A DNA stretch of 64,000 bases, from the NCBI GenBank assembly GCA_934178345.1, contig CAKPQG010000010.1:18894-82893 (forward strand), read 5' to 3'. This stretch comes from an uncultured Dialister sp. (GTDB lineage Bacteria > Bacillota > Negativicutes > Veillonellales > Dialisteraceae). Positions 35,833 to 44,550 of the stretch are shown here, one piece after another. The position numbers and the translations under genes are program-made. The notes beneath the pieces were generated by a model. That model worked only from the letters and a program-made list of their open reading frames with translations. It ran no database searches and was not told where the DNA came from. The first letter of the stretch is position 1. Each line of letters opens with the position of its first letter.

Positions 35833-36810
35833 ATGAAACCTTCAACGATGAACAAAGCGAAAAAAGTATTGGTATGTATATGTGCGGTGGCTGCCTTGGG
35901 AAGTCAGGTGGATCTGGCAGCAGCATCTTTAGATTTTCTGGGCGGCAGTCACGCGAAGACAGTGACCGTATATGATGGGGATCACAAGCAGGTCATTTCT
36001 ACGGCAGCCTCCAATTTCAAGAATGTATTGAGCGAGCTCAATGTATCACTGAAGGCGTATGACACATTCTGGACAAGCACGAAGGACGTCACGGACGGCG
36101 CAGTCATCGTGGTGGAGCGGGCGGTGCCCGTTTCTATCATCGCGAATGGCAAGAAAAAGGTTGTCTATACGACGCAGCAGACGGTGCAGGGCGTGGTGAA
36201 TGATGCGGGCTTCGACTGGAAGAAGATGATGCCGATCGAAGACGGCCTGATGCAGGTGAAGGAAGGCATGCAGATCCACGTCGTCCCGTACACCGCGCGG
36301 AAGGTCTTCCGCAAGGAGGCGATGCCGATCCACTATAATAAGTGGTACGATGGAAGCCTCAGAGAAGATCAGGAAGTCGTCGTACAGGAGGGAGTCCCCG
36401 GCGAGCGGGAAGTGGAAATCGATGAATTCATCTCCGGCGGCAAGGTTGTGAAGACGGTCATCACGCATGCCAAGGTGCTCTCTGAGGGCACGCCGGGCAT
36501 CATGAAGACCGGCAAGGCAGAAGGGACGATGGGCTGGGTCGCCAATATGCATGCGAGTGCATATCATCCGAGCGATGGAGGCGGCAGCGGGATCACCGCG
36601 ACAGGCACGCAGGCCGGTCACGGCACGGTGGCAGTCGATCCCTCCGTCATCCCGCTCGGTACGAATGTATTCATCCCGAACTATGGCCATGCTGTCGCAG
36701 CGGATACCGGCGGTGCGATCGTCGGTAACCGCATCGACCTCTGCATGGAGTCTTTCGAAGACTGCTTTAACTTCGGCCGGCAGAATATCGAAGTGTTTGT
36801 GAATTATTAA
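35833..36810 (+). CDS. secreted G5 and 3D domain protein (YabE/resuscitation factor-like)
   Basis: A 325-aa exported cell-wall protein. A signal peptide lies at 1-31 (KVLVCICAVAALGSQVDLAA). Two DUF348-type repeats follow (KTVTVYDGDHKQVISTA near 42 and VPVSIIANGKKKVVYTT near 97). A G5 domain covers about 150-225 (MPIHYNKWYDGSL, then GVPGEREVEIDEFI). The C-terminal 3D domain is at about 235-325 (MHASAYHPSDGGG near 239, then ATGTQAGHGTVAVDPSVIPL, and a terminal DTGGAIVGNRIDLCM with the conserved aspartates). Related proteins are lytic transglycosylase-like and remodel peptidoglycan (family knowledge). It has its own strong promoter and AGGAG site. Confidence 0.92.
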   Translation: MKPSTMNKAKKVLVCICAVAALGSQVDLAAASLDFLGGSHAKTVTVYDGDHKQVISTAASNFKNVLSELNVSLKAYDTFWTSTKDVTDGAVIVVERAVPVSIIANGKKKVVYTTQQTVQGVVNDAGFDWKKMMPIEDGLMQVKEGMQIHVVPYTARKVFRKEAMPIHYNKWYDGSLREDQEVVVQEGVPGEREVEIDEFISGGKVVKTVITHAKVLSEGTPGIMKTGKAEGTMGWVANMHASAYHPSDGGGSGITATGTQAGHGTVAVDPSVIPLGTNVFIPNYGHAVAADTGGAIVGNRIDLCMESFEDCFNFGRQNIEVFVNY

Positions 36811-37300
36811 GGGTTCAGGGTTCAAGGTTCAGGGGTGTGGTGCGGCGCATAAAATATGGAAGCGCCGCGATGTGTAAATGGGGCGATGCCCGAAGGTAGT
36901 ATTTCAGTGACCTTCGGGCATCGCCTTTTCTATTTTGTGGCGAAGCCGCCACTACAACCCCGAACCCCGAAGTGTGAAAGCAGGGATGAGTAGCTAGGGA
37001 TTAGGGATTGGGGATTAGGTGTGACTGGTGACTGGGGTTCTCTGGTATCGTCATCCCGAGCGCAGCCGAGGGATCTTTCTTGCACTGCGGGAATCAGTGT
37101 GTATGCGCTGAGGGAAAACGATGTCTTGGTGCTGCCTCACATGTGACCATGAGCGTTCGGCAATAAAGATCGAGGGCTACGCTCGAAATGACGATGTGCG
37201 CGAAGCGCTATCAAAGCTCCGCGGTGCTTTCCTATTTTGATGCGCCGCACCACCACTCCTCACTCCTCACTTAGAGAGTGCGAGGCTTTCATCCAGAGTC
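36811..37300. repeat. repeat mosaic between the G5/3D gene and lspA
   Basis: GGTTCAGGG units, GCGGCGCATAAA...GCGCCGC, the core twice in opposite orientations (36885 and 36910), GAAAGCAGGGATGA and GGGATTA/GTGACTG 7-mers follow. Next is a GTCATCCCGAGCGCAGCCGA block like those near 41310, 50685 and 56335. The hairpin core again, CTCCTCACTCCTCACTT and CTTTCATCCAGAGTCAAGG end it. Confidence 0.8.
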
Positions 37301-37359
37301 AAGGGGCGCCCCGCCCAGTTCCCACAAAAAACTCCCTACTGCGCGTACCCTCTCTCTCA

Positions 37360-37368
37360 TGCTATAAT
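37360..37368 (+). promoter_or_regulatory. extended -10 promoter of lspA-rluD
   Basis: TGCTATAAT, 23 bp before the lspA ATG and 13 bp before its AGGAGG. Confidence 0.7.
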
Positions 37369-37390
37369 AAAGCAATATATAGGAGGTACT

Positions 37391-37825
37391 ATGCTGACAG
37401 TTTATATAGCTTTATTCGTGACCGTGCTGGATCAGCTGGTGAAATGGTTCGTCCAGCAGCACATGGTCTGGGGAGAATCGATCCCGCTCATTTCCGGGGT
37501 GTTTCATCTGACCTACATCATCAATCCCGGTGCGGCCTTCGGCATTCTGGCGTATCAGAGATGGTTTTTCCTTGCGATCGTCATCCTGCTCTTCGGCGCG
37601 TTCTTCTTTTTCCGGAAGCGCATCCCGGAAGAGCCCCGCTATTTCCCGGCTGCCATCGGCATGCTGCTCGGAGGGGCTTTGGGAAATGCCATCGACCGCG
37701 TGCGTATCAGCGGAGTGGTGGACTTCTTCGATTTCCGCATCTGGCCGATTTTCAATGTAGCAGACATTTTCATCTGTGTCGGCGTGGCACTGATTGTATT
37801 TTATTTTTGGAGACATGAAGCATGA
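37391..37825 (+). CDS. lspA: lipoprotein signal peptidase (signal peptidase II)
   Basis: Aspartic peptidase of the inner membrane that removes prolipoprotein signal peptides. The 144-aa protein has four membrane segments. Its conserved boxes are DQLVKWFV near 14, NPGAAFGIL near 46, GGALGNAIDRV near 95-105 with the first catalytic Asp, and VVDFFDF...FNVADIFI near 109-126 with the second. Length is slightly short but normal for Firmicutes. Coupled by a 4-bp overlap (ATGA) to rluD, a common pairing. Likely clients in this window are the GerMN and deacetylase lipoproteins. Confidence 0.97.
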   Translation: MLTVYIALFVTVLDQLVKWFVQQHMVWGESIPLISGVFHLTYIINPGAAFGILAYQRWFFLAIVILLFGAFFFFRKRIPEEPRYFPAAIGMLLGGALGNAIDRVRISGVVDFFDFRIWPIFNVADIFICVGVALIVFYFWRHEA

Positions 37826-38748
37826 GTGAGAAAATTTACGTCGTGACCGAGCAAGAAGCAGGACAGCGTCTCGACCAGTTCCTGAAAGAGGCCTCCGGGC
37901 TCACCCGTTCCGAAGTACAGAAATGGATCAAAGACGGCCGTGCGCTGCTCGCCGATGGCAAGATGATCCGTCCGAATTACCATGTGCAGGCAGGTGATCA
38001 GATTTCCTTTTCATGGGAAGAGAAGAAAGAGCTTACGCTCATCCCACAGGACCTTCCTTTGGATATCCTCTACGAAGATGAGCACATGCTGGTCATCAAT
38101 AAAGCGCGCGGCATGGTCGTGCATCCCGGCTCGGGCAATCCGGATGGCACACTGGTGAATGCCCTCCTCTACCATGTCGGCCCTTCGCTTTTCGATGCCT
38201 GCGAAGATCCCATCCGTCCGGGCATTGTACACCGCCTTGACAAGGATACCTCGGGCGTCATGGTCGTCGCAAAGTCGAAGGAAGCCTTCCCTGTGCTGAA
38301 GGAAGAAATCGCGACGCACGAAGCGGAGCGTCACTACGTTGCCCTCGTCCATGGGCAGATGGAAGGAAATACGGGCGTGATCCGTTTCCCTTTGGGGCGC
38401 AGTACGAAAGACCGCATGAAATGGGACGTCCAGCCTAAGACCGGCAAGCATGCCGTCACTCACTTCCGCGTGCTCGAATTCATGCCTCATTACTCATGGA
38501 TCGAGTGTAAGCTGGAAACCGGACGCACCCACCAGATCCGCGTTCACATGGCGCACATCCGCCATCCCGTCGTGAATGACCCGCTCTACGGCTGGAAGAA
38601 AGACCATTTCCCCATCGAAGGCCAGGCGCTCCATTCGTGGACACTCGACATTCGCCACCCTGTGACGGGTCAGGCGCTCCACTTCGAAGCGCCGATCCCC
38701 GCAGATCTTGCACTCTGCCTTCAGATGGCGAGAAAAGGGGAAATGTAA
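37822..38748 (+). CDS. rluD: RluA/RluD family pseudouridine synthase
   Basis: Converts uridines to pseudouridine in 23S rRNA. The 308-aa protein has an N-terminal S4 RNA-binding domain (RLDQFLKEASGLTRSEVQKW near 14-34). The RluA catalytic domain follows, with VHRLDKDTSGVMVVAK near 137-152, containing the catalytic Asp in HRLDKDTSG. ALVHGQ lies near 178 and LETGRTHQIRVHMAHI near 232. The exact target uridines cannot be told from sequence, so the D subtype is by similarity of layout and lspA neighbourhood. Confidence 0.93.
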   Translation: MSEKIYVVTEQEAGQRLDQFLKEASGLTRSEVQKWIKDGRALLADGKMIRPNYHVQAGDQISFSWEEKKELTLIPQDLPLDILYEDEHMLVINKARGMVVHPGSGNPDGTLVNALLYHVGPSLFDACEDPIRPGIVHRLDKDTSGVMVVAKSKEAFPVLKEEIATHEAERHYVALVHGQMEGNTGVIRFPLGRSTKDRMKWDVQPKTGKHAVTHFRVLEFMPHYSWIECKLETGRTHQIRVHMAHIRHPVVNDPLYGWKKDHFPIEGQALHSWTLDIRHPVTGQALHFEAPIPADLALCLQMARKGEM

Positions 38749-38796
38749 AGCGCGTGTTCTCTGGAGGGAGCCTTGCATTTACCAATCCCTGGCTAA

Positions 38797-38880
38797 TTAA
38801 GGAAACGCTGATTAAATCGCAGACTCAAATTTCATATGGATTTTTATACATAGCTTCGTCATCATCTTCCTTAAATAGCT
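38797..38880. repeat. half copy of the TTAAGGAAACGCTGATTAA element
   Basis: Matches the first 84 bp of the complete element at 50476 with a few substitutions, up to the central TTCCTTAAATAGCT. The right half is missing. Confidence 0.8.
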
Positions 38881-38882
38881 TA

Positions 38883-39130
38883 AGTTTGAAAGCAGGGATG
38901 AGTGGCTAGGGGTTGGGGATTAGGAGTGACTGGTGACTTAAATGCCACTTTCGAGCATCGCCCTATTTATACTCCGCGGCGCTTCTATGTTTTTATGCGC
39001 CGCACCACCATTTCTAATTTCTCATTTCTAATTTCTCATTCAAGCGAAGTTTTCAAACGGAATCAAAGGGCAGCACGTCCAAGGGGCTAACCCAGTCCCC
39101 AGTCCCTAGTCACCAGTCACCAGTCACCCG
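38883..39130. repeat. repeat mosaic upstream of the P1 peptidase
   Basis: GTTTGAAAGCAGGGATGA, GGGATTA-type 7-mers, core CTTTCGAGCATCGCC, the GCGGCGCTTC...GCGCCGC hairpin and ATTTCTA/ATTTCTC units. GGGGCTAACC and CCCAGTCCCTAGTCACCAGT 7-mers close it. Confidence 0.8.
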
Positions 39131-39144
39131 AAAGGAGAATTTCT

Positions 39145-40116
39145 ATGATTACACGTACCATATCCGTTCCGGGATTTCGCATCGGCACAGCAGAAGACCG
39201 TGTGGGCCTTACAGGCGTGACCGTCATTCTGGCACCGGAAGGCGGCGCGACCGCGGGAGTCGATGTACGCGGCTGCGCGCCGGGGACGCGGGAGACAGAT
39301 CTTCTCTCCCCGGAGAAAACCGTGCAGCAGATCCACGCCGTCGTCCTTTCCGGCGGCTCCGCCTTTGGCCTCGAAGCCGCCAGCGGCGTCATGAATGCTC
39401 TGGCAGAAGACGGCGTCGGATTTCCTGTAGGGCCGGTTTCTGTACCGATCGTTTGCGGCGCGGTGCTCTTCGACCTTTTGATCGGAGATCCGAAAGCCCA
39501 TCCCGATCTTGCCATGGGATACAAGGCAGCGAAGCGGGCGGATGTGACATTTCCCATCGGCTGCTACGGCGCAGGGACAGGCGCGACGGTCGGCAAGCTC
39601 AAGGGCGCAGAGCATGCCATGAAGAGCGGTGCCGGCTATGCCGAGATTTCCCTCGAAAGCGGCCTCTGCGTCGGAGCTTACATGGCAGTCAATGCGTGCG
39701 GCGAAGTGTACGACAAAGAGACTGCGCTTGCCGGTATTCTTTCCGATGATGAGAAAACCATCCTTTCCTCGCATGACCTCATGCTCGCCGGATTCAAGCG
39801 CATCTTGGGCGGCAATACGTCCATCGGATGCGTCGTCACGAATGCAAAACTCACCAAAGCGGAGTGCAAAGCGGTGAGCGGTATGGCACACGATGGCTTC
39901 GCCAGATCCATCCGCCCCGTCCATACCACGATGGATGGGGATACCGTCTTTACCATGGCATCCGGAGAGATCGCAGCGCCTGTCGATACGGTGGGCTATC
40001 TTGCAGAAGAAGCCATCCGCCTTGCTGTCCTTGATGCGGTCAAGAGCGCGGAATCGATGGGCGCTCGTCCGGCGTATGCGGATATCACGCGCGGGGTGCC
40101 CTTTGATTGCGTTTGA
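39145..40116 (+). CDS. P1 family peptidase (DmpA/S58-like aminopeptidase)
   Basis: A 323-aa Ntn-type aminopeptidase that matures by self-cleavage. Family landmarks are GLTGVTVILAPEGGATAGVD near 26 and VVLSGGSAFGLEAASGVMNAL near 72. GCYGAGTGATVGKLKG lies near 143-158. GGNTSIGCVVTNA near 230 is the segment holding the cleavage site and nucleophile, followed by the AHDGFARSIRPVHT helix near 252. Substrates are probably small D- or beta-amino-acid peptides (DmpA, BapA), but specificity is not predictable. AAAGGAG precedes the ATG. No signal peptide. Monocistronic between repeats. Confidence 0.92.
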   Translation: MITRTISVPGFRIGTAEDRVGLTGVTVILAPEGGATAGVDVRGCAPGTRETDLLSPEKTVQQIHAVVLSGGSAFGLEAASGVMNALAEDGVGFPVGPVSVPIVCGAVLFDLLIGDPKAHPDLAMGYKAAKRADVTFPIGCYGAGTGATVGKLKGAEHAMKSGAGYAEISLESGLCVGAYMAVNACGEVYDKETALAGILSDDEKTILSSHDLMLAGFKRILGGNTSIGCVVTNAKLTKAECKAVSGMAHDGFARSIRPVHTTMDGDTVFTMASGEIAAPVDTVGYLAEEAIRLAVLDAVKSAESMGARPAYADITRGVPFDCV

Positions 40117-40117
40117 A

Positions 40118-40335
40118 AGCCTCGCTTGAATGAGAAATGAGGAATTAGGAATGAGGAATTAGGAATGAAGGTGGCGGCTTCGCCGCAAATATATATGGGG
40201 CGATGCCCGAAAGTGGTATCTAGTCACCAGTCCCTAGTCACCAGTCACTAGTCCCTAGTCACCAGTCACTAGTCACCAGTTACTTGCGGCTCCTAATCCC
40301 TAGTCCCTCATCCCTGCTTTCAAACTTCCTTATTT
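40118..40335. repeat. repeat mosaic upstream of the tmRNA gene
   Basis: GCGTTTGAAAGC, ATGAGGAATTAGGA units (four), the GGCGGCTTCGCCGC hairpin, core GCGATGCCCGAAAGTGGTAT and about twelve CAGTCACTAGTCCCT-type 7-mers. TAATCCC and TCATCCCTGCTTTCAAAC follow. It is the mirror orientation of the mosaics read on the plus strand. Confidence 0.85.
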
Positions 40336-40352
40336 CCCTACACGCGGCCAAA

Positions 40353-40381
40353 TTGACATTTCCCTTCGCATCGCATACAAT
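40353..40381 (+). promoter_or_regulatory. promoter of the tmRNA gene
   Basis: TTGACA, 17-bp spacer, TACAAT, 14 bp before the mature 5' end. Confidence 0.88.
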
Positions 40382-40395
40382 AGATATGTACCCTT

Positions 40396-40741
40396 GGGGA
40401 TGTACCGGTTTCGACAGGAGATTCTGGGACATAAACAGCGAGTCGGGATCCCACCTTCCCGTTAAACGGTGGAAAAACCTAAACGCAAAACGTGATTTTG
40501 CTTTAGCAGCCTAATCTGCTAATGTCCCCTGCGGTTTTCCTATGACCGCAGGCTGACATCAACCAATAGGATAGAGCGGAAGGAGGCTTGGGACTTTCGT
40601 CTCGAAACCAATTCTAAGATCGGCAAAGGCAGTTTGTTCCTGTACGATACTTTGCTTAAATCTTAAAACAGCGAACTGCACTCGGAGAAGTTTATGGGAC
40701 AGGCTTTTTGGACAGGGGTTCGACTCCCCTCATCTCCACCA
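40396..40741 (+). ncRNA. ssrA: transfer-messenger RNA (tmRNA)
   Basis: Rescues stalled ribosomes with SmpB, which is encoded 8 kb downstream. The 5' end GGGGATGTACCGGTTTCGAC and 3' end GGTTCGACTCCCCTCATCTC then CACCA form the tRNA-like domain with encoded CCA. The reading frame at 40485-40514 gives the tag AKRDFALAA-stop, a normal ALAA degron but one or more residues shorter than common tags (the tRNA-borne Ala makes it ten). GTTAAACGGT and later paired stretches are the pseudoknots. Length is 346 nt. Its promoter is close to consensus. Confidence 0.97.
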
Positions 40742-40750
40742 GCAAGTGAT

Positions 40751-40778
40751 AGAATCGCAGCGATGCGGTTCTTTTTTT
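40751..40778 (+). terminator. terminator of ssrA
   Basis: AGAATCGCA pairs with TGCGGTTCT around GCGA (with a G-U), followed by TTTTTTT. Confidence 0.88.
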
Positions 40779-40792
40779 ATTGGATGATAGGT

Positions 40793-41590
40793 TAGCCCCT
40801 CGGGCGTGGTGTCCTTTGATTACGTGCGAAAGAGGGGGAGCGGGGGAGCAGGTTCAGAAGGGAGGGCGGTGGTGGTGCGGCGCATAAAAATATGGAAGCG
40901 CCGCGGAGGTTTGAAACTAGCGGTTTTTTCGTATCGCAAACCTAATCCCTAGCCACTAATCCCTAGCTACCAGTCACCAGTCACCAGTCACTAGTCACTC
41001 ATAATCCCTGCTTTCAAACTTTCAGGTTCCGAAGGTTCACAGGGTTAGCCGGGGGCGTGCCGCCCATGGATTGCGGATGAAAGCTCTGCTTGAATAAGGA
41101 ATGAGAAATGAGGAATTAGGAATGGTGGTGGCGGCTTTGCCGAGATCCTTCGACTCAGGTCGCAGCTGTTCTGGCATTCGTTATCTCACATACGACGTTT
41201 CTCGCCGCTCAGGATGACGAAACGGGGCGATGCCCGAAAATCTACGGAATAACAGGTTTCCCGTTTAATGTCTCCTGACATCGTGCGCTGGGGCGCGAAT
41301 GACAAAGATTTCTCGCTTGCGTTCGAAATGACGATACGAGAGCGTTTGACGTCTCCTAGTCTCCCAGTCTCTTAGTCACCAGTTACCACTCACCACTCAC
41401 GCATCCCTGCTTTCAACTTTCTCGAATACCGAATTTTATAAAACTCCACGGCGCTTTCATTTTTATGCGCCGCACCACATCCATTGAATCCTAAGAATCT
41501 ATAGAACCTGCTGAACCTCTTTCGATGTGAAATCAAAGGAGAGCTCGCTTGGTGAGTCAACCCTGAACCTCGAACCTTGAACCTGTCAGC
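40793..41590. repeat. 800-bp repeat mosaic between ssrA and thioredoxin
   Basis: The longest run of mosaic in the window. GTTAGCCCCTCGGGCGTG, GGCGGT and the GCGCCGC hairpin come first, then TAATCCC/CAGTCAC 7-mers and CTGCTTTCAAACTTTC. GGTTCACAGGGTTAGC and GAATGAGGAATTAGGAATGG follow. A 100-bp block starts GAGATCCTTCGACTCAGGTC at 41141 and is also present at 52815. After a GCTCAGGATGACGA segment come CAGTTACCACTCACC units, the hairpin core again and CCTGAACCTCGAACCTTGAA units. No gene. Confidence 0.85.
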
Positions 41591-41600
41591 CATTCTTATA

Positions 41601-41629
41601 TTGACACTCATCGATATTCATGATACAAT
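41601..41629 (+). promoter_or_regulatory. promoter of the thioredoxin gene
   Basis: TTGACA, 17-bp spacer, TACAAT, 43 bp before the start codon. Confidence 0.88.
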
Positions 41630-41671
41630 TCAAATAGAGAACATTCGATATTGCAAAAGGAGGTACCAACC

Positions 41672-41989
41672 ATGATCCAGATGATTACAGGCACAGACAA
41701 TTTCGACAAGGCACTCGAAAAGGGCGATATGATCGCCGGCTTCAGCGCACCGTGGTGCGGCTACTGCCGCCGCCTGCAGCCGATGATCGTGAAGCTGTCG
41801 GAGGAGATCGACATCCCGATCTACGGCGTGAACATTGATGAGGATGAAGCGCTGGCGGAGCGTTATCACATCGAGACGATCCCGGATATCGTGTATTTCA
41901 AGGACGGAAAGCCGGTGGACAGCATCATTGGCTATGGTAATGTGGGGTATCCGGAGCTCAAGGCGTTTGTGGAGAAGAATCGGGGGTAG
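41672..41989 (+). CDS. thioredoxin-family protein
   Basis: Cytoplasmic thiol-disulfide oxidoreductase of 105 aa. The active site is FSAPWCGYCRRLQP near residues 25-38, with CGYC in place of the classical CGPC. That change shifts redox potential toward glutaredoxin- or PDI-like behaviour (family knowledge). The cis-Pro follows in IETIPDIVYF near 70. GVNIDEDEALAERYHI near 52 is the usual beta-alpha element. ATG 41672 lies 8 bp past AAAGGAGG; an earlier in-frame TTG at 41651 is not needed. It is monocistronic with a consensus promoter. Confidence 0.92.
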   Translation: MIQMITGTDNFDKALEKGDMIAGFSAPWCGYCRRLQPMIVKLSEEIDIPIYGVNIDEDEALAERYHIETIPDIVYFKDGKPVDSIIGYGNVGYPELKAFVEKNRG

Positions 41990-42110
41990 GGAGTGGCTGG
42001 TGACTAGTGACTGGTGACTGGAATACCACTTTCGGGCATCGCCACTATATATACCCTGCGGCGCTTCTATATTTTTATGCGCCGCACCACCCCCGTTGAA
42101 CCTATTGCCC
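41985..42110. repeat. repeat mosaic after thioredoxin
   Basis: GGCTGGTGACTAGTGACTGG 7-mers, core CTTTCGGGCATCGCCACT, the GCGGCGCTTC...GCGCCGC hairpin and one GTTGAACCT unit. Confidence 0.8.
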
Positions 42111-42116
42111 CTTCCC

Positions 42117-42150
42117 AAAGACAGACTTTCCAGTCTGTCTTTTTATTTTT
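42117..42150 (+). terminator. terminator between thioredoxin and the Sel1 gene
   Basis: AAAGACAGACT pairs perfectly with AGTCTGTCTTT around TTCC, followed by TTATTTTTC. Confidence 0.9.
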
Positions 42151-42211
42151 CTTCCTCTTTTCTCAGGCTGCGTGGTAAAATAAAAAGAAAATTCAGAAAT
42201 GAGGAGAAACC

Positions 42212-43750
42212 ATGAGAGAGGACGAGGCGGATTCCCTGGTGAGGCTGGGGAAGGATTATCTTCATATACGAAACTACGATAAAGCGATGGAGTATCTGGG
42301 GCATGCCGTGATGCTGGGCAAGACGAATGCGGCGCAGGATCTCTATGCGCTCGGCAAGCATTTCCTCGCAGAGAAAAACTATAAGAAGGCAGAGGCGGCT
42401 TTTCAGATGCTGGCCGATCGCGGGCATGGGGAGAGCTGCCTTATGCTTGGAGAGATGTGTGAGAAGGGGCTTGGCCGGCAGCGGGATTATCAGGCAGCCT
42501 TTGGATTCTATAGTGAAAGTTTCCAGCAGGGAGTCGACCGGGGGGCGTACCGGGCAGGGATGCTCATGCGTGAGGATGCTCTTCGTGTGGTCGAGGTGCG
42601 AGACATCGCACTCACATGGCTGGAAGAGGCGATCAAGGCGGGGATCTATGAAGCGTATGCGGCGGTCGGGGATCTTTACAGCGAGCATTTCACAGCGGGA
42701 TCGACGCCGCGAGATGATCAGGAGGCATTTTCCTGGTACATGAAGGGGGCGATGCGTGGAGACGCGCTGTGCCTCTTTCGCGTGGCGGTGTGCTTTGCCG
42801 AGGGCTATGGGACGAAGCAGGATATCCCGCGTGCGCTGCGTCTCTACAGGCAGGCGGCGGATGCCGGAAGTGCGCTCGCCTGCCGGCAGCTGGGGGAGAT
42901 GTATGCGACTGGCCTTCATGTGCATCGGGAGATCCGAAAGGCACTTACGTGGTATCTGCGCTCCTATGAGCTGGGGGATCCGGAAGAGAAAAGAGCGGCT
43001 GCGCAAGGGATGCTGCGCGTGGTGCAGACATATATCGATACGCCGCGCTATGAAGAAGTCGAAGAGCTTCTCCGTTCTTTCATGGAGAAGCTGCATGCCG
43101 CGGGAGATACGAGCTGTCTCTTCGCGCTCGCGGAAATGGAGCGACGCCGGGGACGGATGGATCTCTATCTGAAGGATCTGGAGATGGGGATGCAGGCAGG
43201 GCATGACAGCTGCCGTGAGCGCTGGGTGCAGTACTATATGAATGAAGTGGTGACGGAGCTACGGGTACTGGAGCCGATATTTGAAGAGCTTGCCGAGCGG
43301 CGGGGCGAGAGACGGTTTTTCGATACCTATCTCGAGCATACGAGGCATGCGGCGGCTTGTTGTGAGAAGGCGGCCAAGGCGGGCAGCGCGGAGGCCTGGG
43401 CGCTTCTTGCGTATCTCTATCTCTACCATGGCGCGGATATCGGGAAGAGAAATGAGGATTTCCTAAAGGCCGCGGCGAATGGAAGACATGCACGGATCAT
43501 GGATATGGATTTCTTCCTGTGGACGTATTTTGCAGGCCCCTCCGGCGAGGAGGCGGGAGAGCTTCATCATGAGAATCCGGTCAAGGCGTTCCAGTTCGCG
43601 CAAAAAATGGCAGAGAAACGGAATGAGGATTTCTATGAAGTGCTCGCAGATTACTATCGCCGCGGGTATGGGACAGAGCCGAATCCCCAAATGGTGGAAC
43701 GGTATCTGGATAAGGCAGCTAAAACGAAAGCAAAGGGGAAAAGGAAATGA
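42212..43750 (+). CDS. Sel1/TPR-repeat protein
   Basis: The 512-aa protein is built of helical repeats. TPR-like units occupy the first 70 residues (LGKDYLHIRNYDKAMEYLGH, then KHFLAEKNYKKAEAAFQML). Sel1-type units follow, spaced about 36 residues. Examples are CLMLGEMCEKGLGRQRDYQA near 86, RVAVCFAEGYGTKQDIPRAL near 190 and RQLGEMYATGLHVHREIRKA near 228. The last is LADYYRRGYGTEPNPQMV near 475. Such proteins act as protein-interaction scaffolds. No signal peptide is present, so it is cytoplasmic. The stop overlaps thiM (ATGA), so it leads the thiME operon, an unusual neighbour. A GGTAAAAT box near 42172 is the probable promoter. Confidence 0.88.
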   Translation: MREDEADSLVRLGKDYLHIRNYDKAMEYLGHAVMLGKTNAAQDLYALGKHFLAEKNYKKAEAAFQMLADRGHGESCLMLGEMCEKGLGRQRDYQAAFGFYSESFQQGVDRGAYRAGMLMREDALRVVEVRDIALTWLEEAIKAGIYEAYAAVGDLYSEHFTAGSTPRDDQEAFSWYMKGAMRGDALCLFRVAVCFAEGYGTKQDIPRALRLYRQAADAGSALACRQLGEMYATGLHVHREIRKALTWYLRSYELGDPEEKRAAAQGMLRVVQTYIDTPRYEEVEELLRSFMEKLHAAGDTSCLFALAEMERRRGRMDLYLKDLEMGMQAGHDSCRERWVQYYMNEVVTELRVLEPIFEELAERRGERRFFDTYLEHTRHAAACCEKAAKAGSAEAWALLAYLYLYHGADIGKRNEDFLKAAANGRHARIMDMDFFLWTYFAGPSGEEAGELHHENPVKAFQFAQKMAEKRNEDFYEVLADYYRRGYGTEPNPQMVERYLDKAAKTKAKGKRK

Positions 43751-44550
43751 CATTTACATCTTATATTGATCAGGTCAGAGCGGGAAGACCGCTCGTGCAT
43801 CACATCACGAATTATGTGACGGTCAATGACTGCGCGAATGCCTGTCTTGCGATCGGCGCATCGCCTGTCATGGCGGATGCGGTGGATGAAGCGGAGTCGA
43901 TGGTTTCCATCGCGCAGTCGCTGGTGCTGAATATCGGGACGCTCAATGTGACGAAGGTCGAAGCGATGATGGTGGCCGGCCGAAAGGCAAATGCCCTCGG
44001 CATTCCTGTCGTTTTTGACCCTGTCGGCGTGGGAGCGACGCCTTTCCGGAACCGCATGGCGGCTGAGCTCATGAATCAGATCCAGATGGCGGTCGTGAGA
44101 GGAAATATTTCTGAAATCTGCTCACTGGGAGGAGAGGCGGCGGAGACCAAGGGCGTCGACGCGGGCCGCGCGGATGTCAAAGTCGCGGAAGAGGTCGCTT
44201 CGATGCTGGCGAAGAAATGGCATGCGACGGTCGTCATCAGCGGCAAGACAGATATCATCACAGACGGTACCAAGACCATGCATATCCACAATGGCTGCCC
44301 GGAGATGTCGGACATCACGGGCTCCGGCTGTATGTGTACCACGCTCGTCGGTGCTTTTGTCGGCGCGCATCCGGAGGATCCCTTCGGCGCGTCTGCCGCG
44401 GCGATGCTCTCGATGGGGATCGCGGGCGAAAGAGCCTGGAGATCATACGGGCATCAGGGCCTTGGGCATTTCCACATGGGCATTCTGGATGAGCTTGGCC
44501 GCATGAGCGCCTCTGTCATGGAAGCGGAGGGCAAGTATGACATCCTTTGA
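43747..44550 (+). CDS. thiM: hydroxyethylthiazole kinase
   Basis: Phosphorylates the thiazole alcohol in thiamine salvage, giving the substrate of ThiE. The 267-aa ribokinase-fold protein shows VHHITNYVTVNDCANACLAI near 17 and GASPVMADAVDEA near 37. LVLNIGTLN lies near 58 and VVFDPVGVGATPFRN near 83. The P-loop-like anion hole DITGSGCMCTTLVGAF with its catalytic Cys is near 193. Length is normal. It starts within the stop of the Sel1 gene and overlaps thiE by 14 bp. No TPP riboswitch was seen ahead of the operon. Confidence 0.96.
   Translation: MTFTSYIDQVRAGRPLVHHITNYVTVNDCANACLAIGASPVMADAVDEAESMVSIAQSLVLNIGTLNVTKVEAMMVAGRKANALGIPVVFDPVGVGATPFRNRMAAELMNQIQMAVVRGNISEICSLGGEAAETKGVDAGRADVKVAEEVASMLAKKWHATVVISGKTDIITDGTKTMHIHNGCPEMSDITGSGCMCTTLVGAFVGAHPEDPFGASAAAMLSMGIAGERAWRSYGHQGLGHFHMGILDELGRMSASVMEAEGKYDIL

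Noticed and set aside
42150..42212. TPP riboswitch ahead of the Sel1-thiM-thiE operon
   Set aside because: The leader is about 40 bases and lacks the CTGAGA core.
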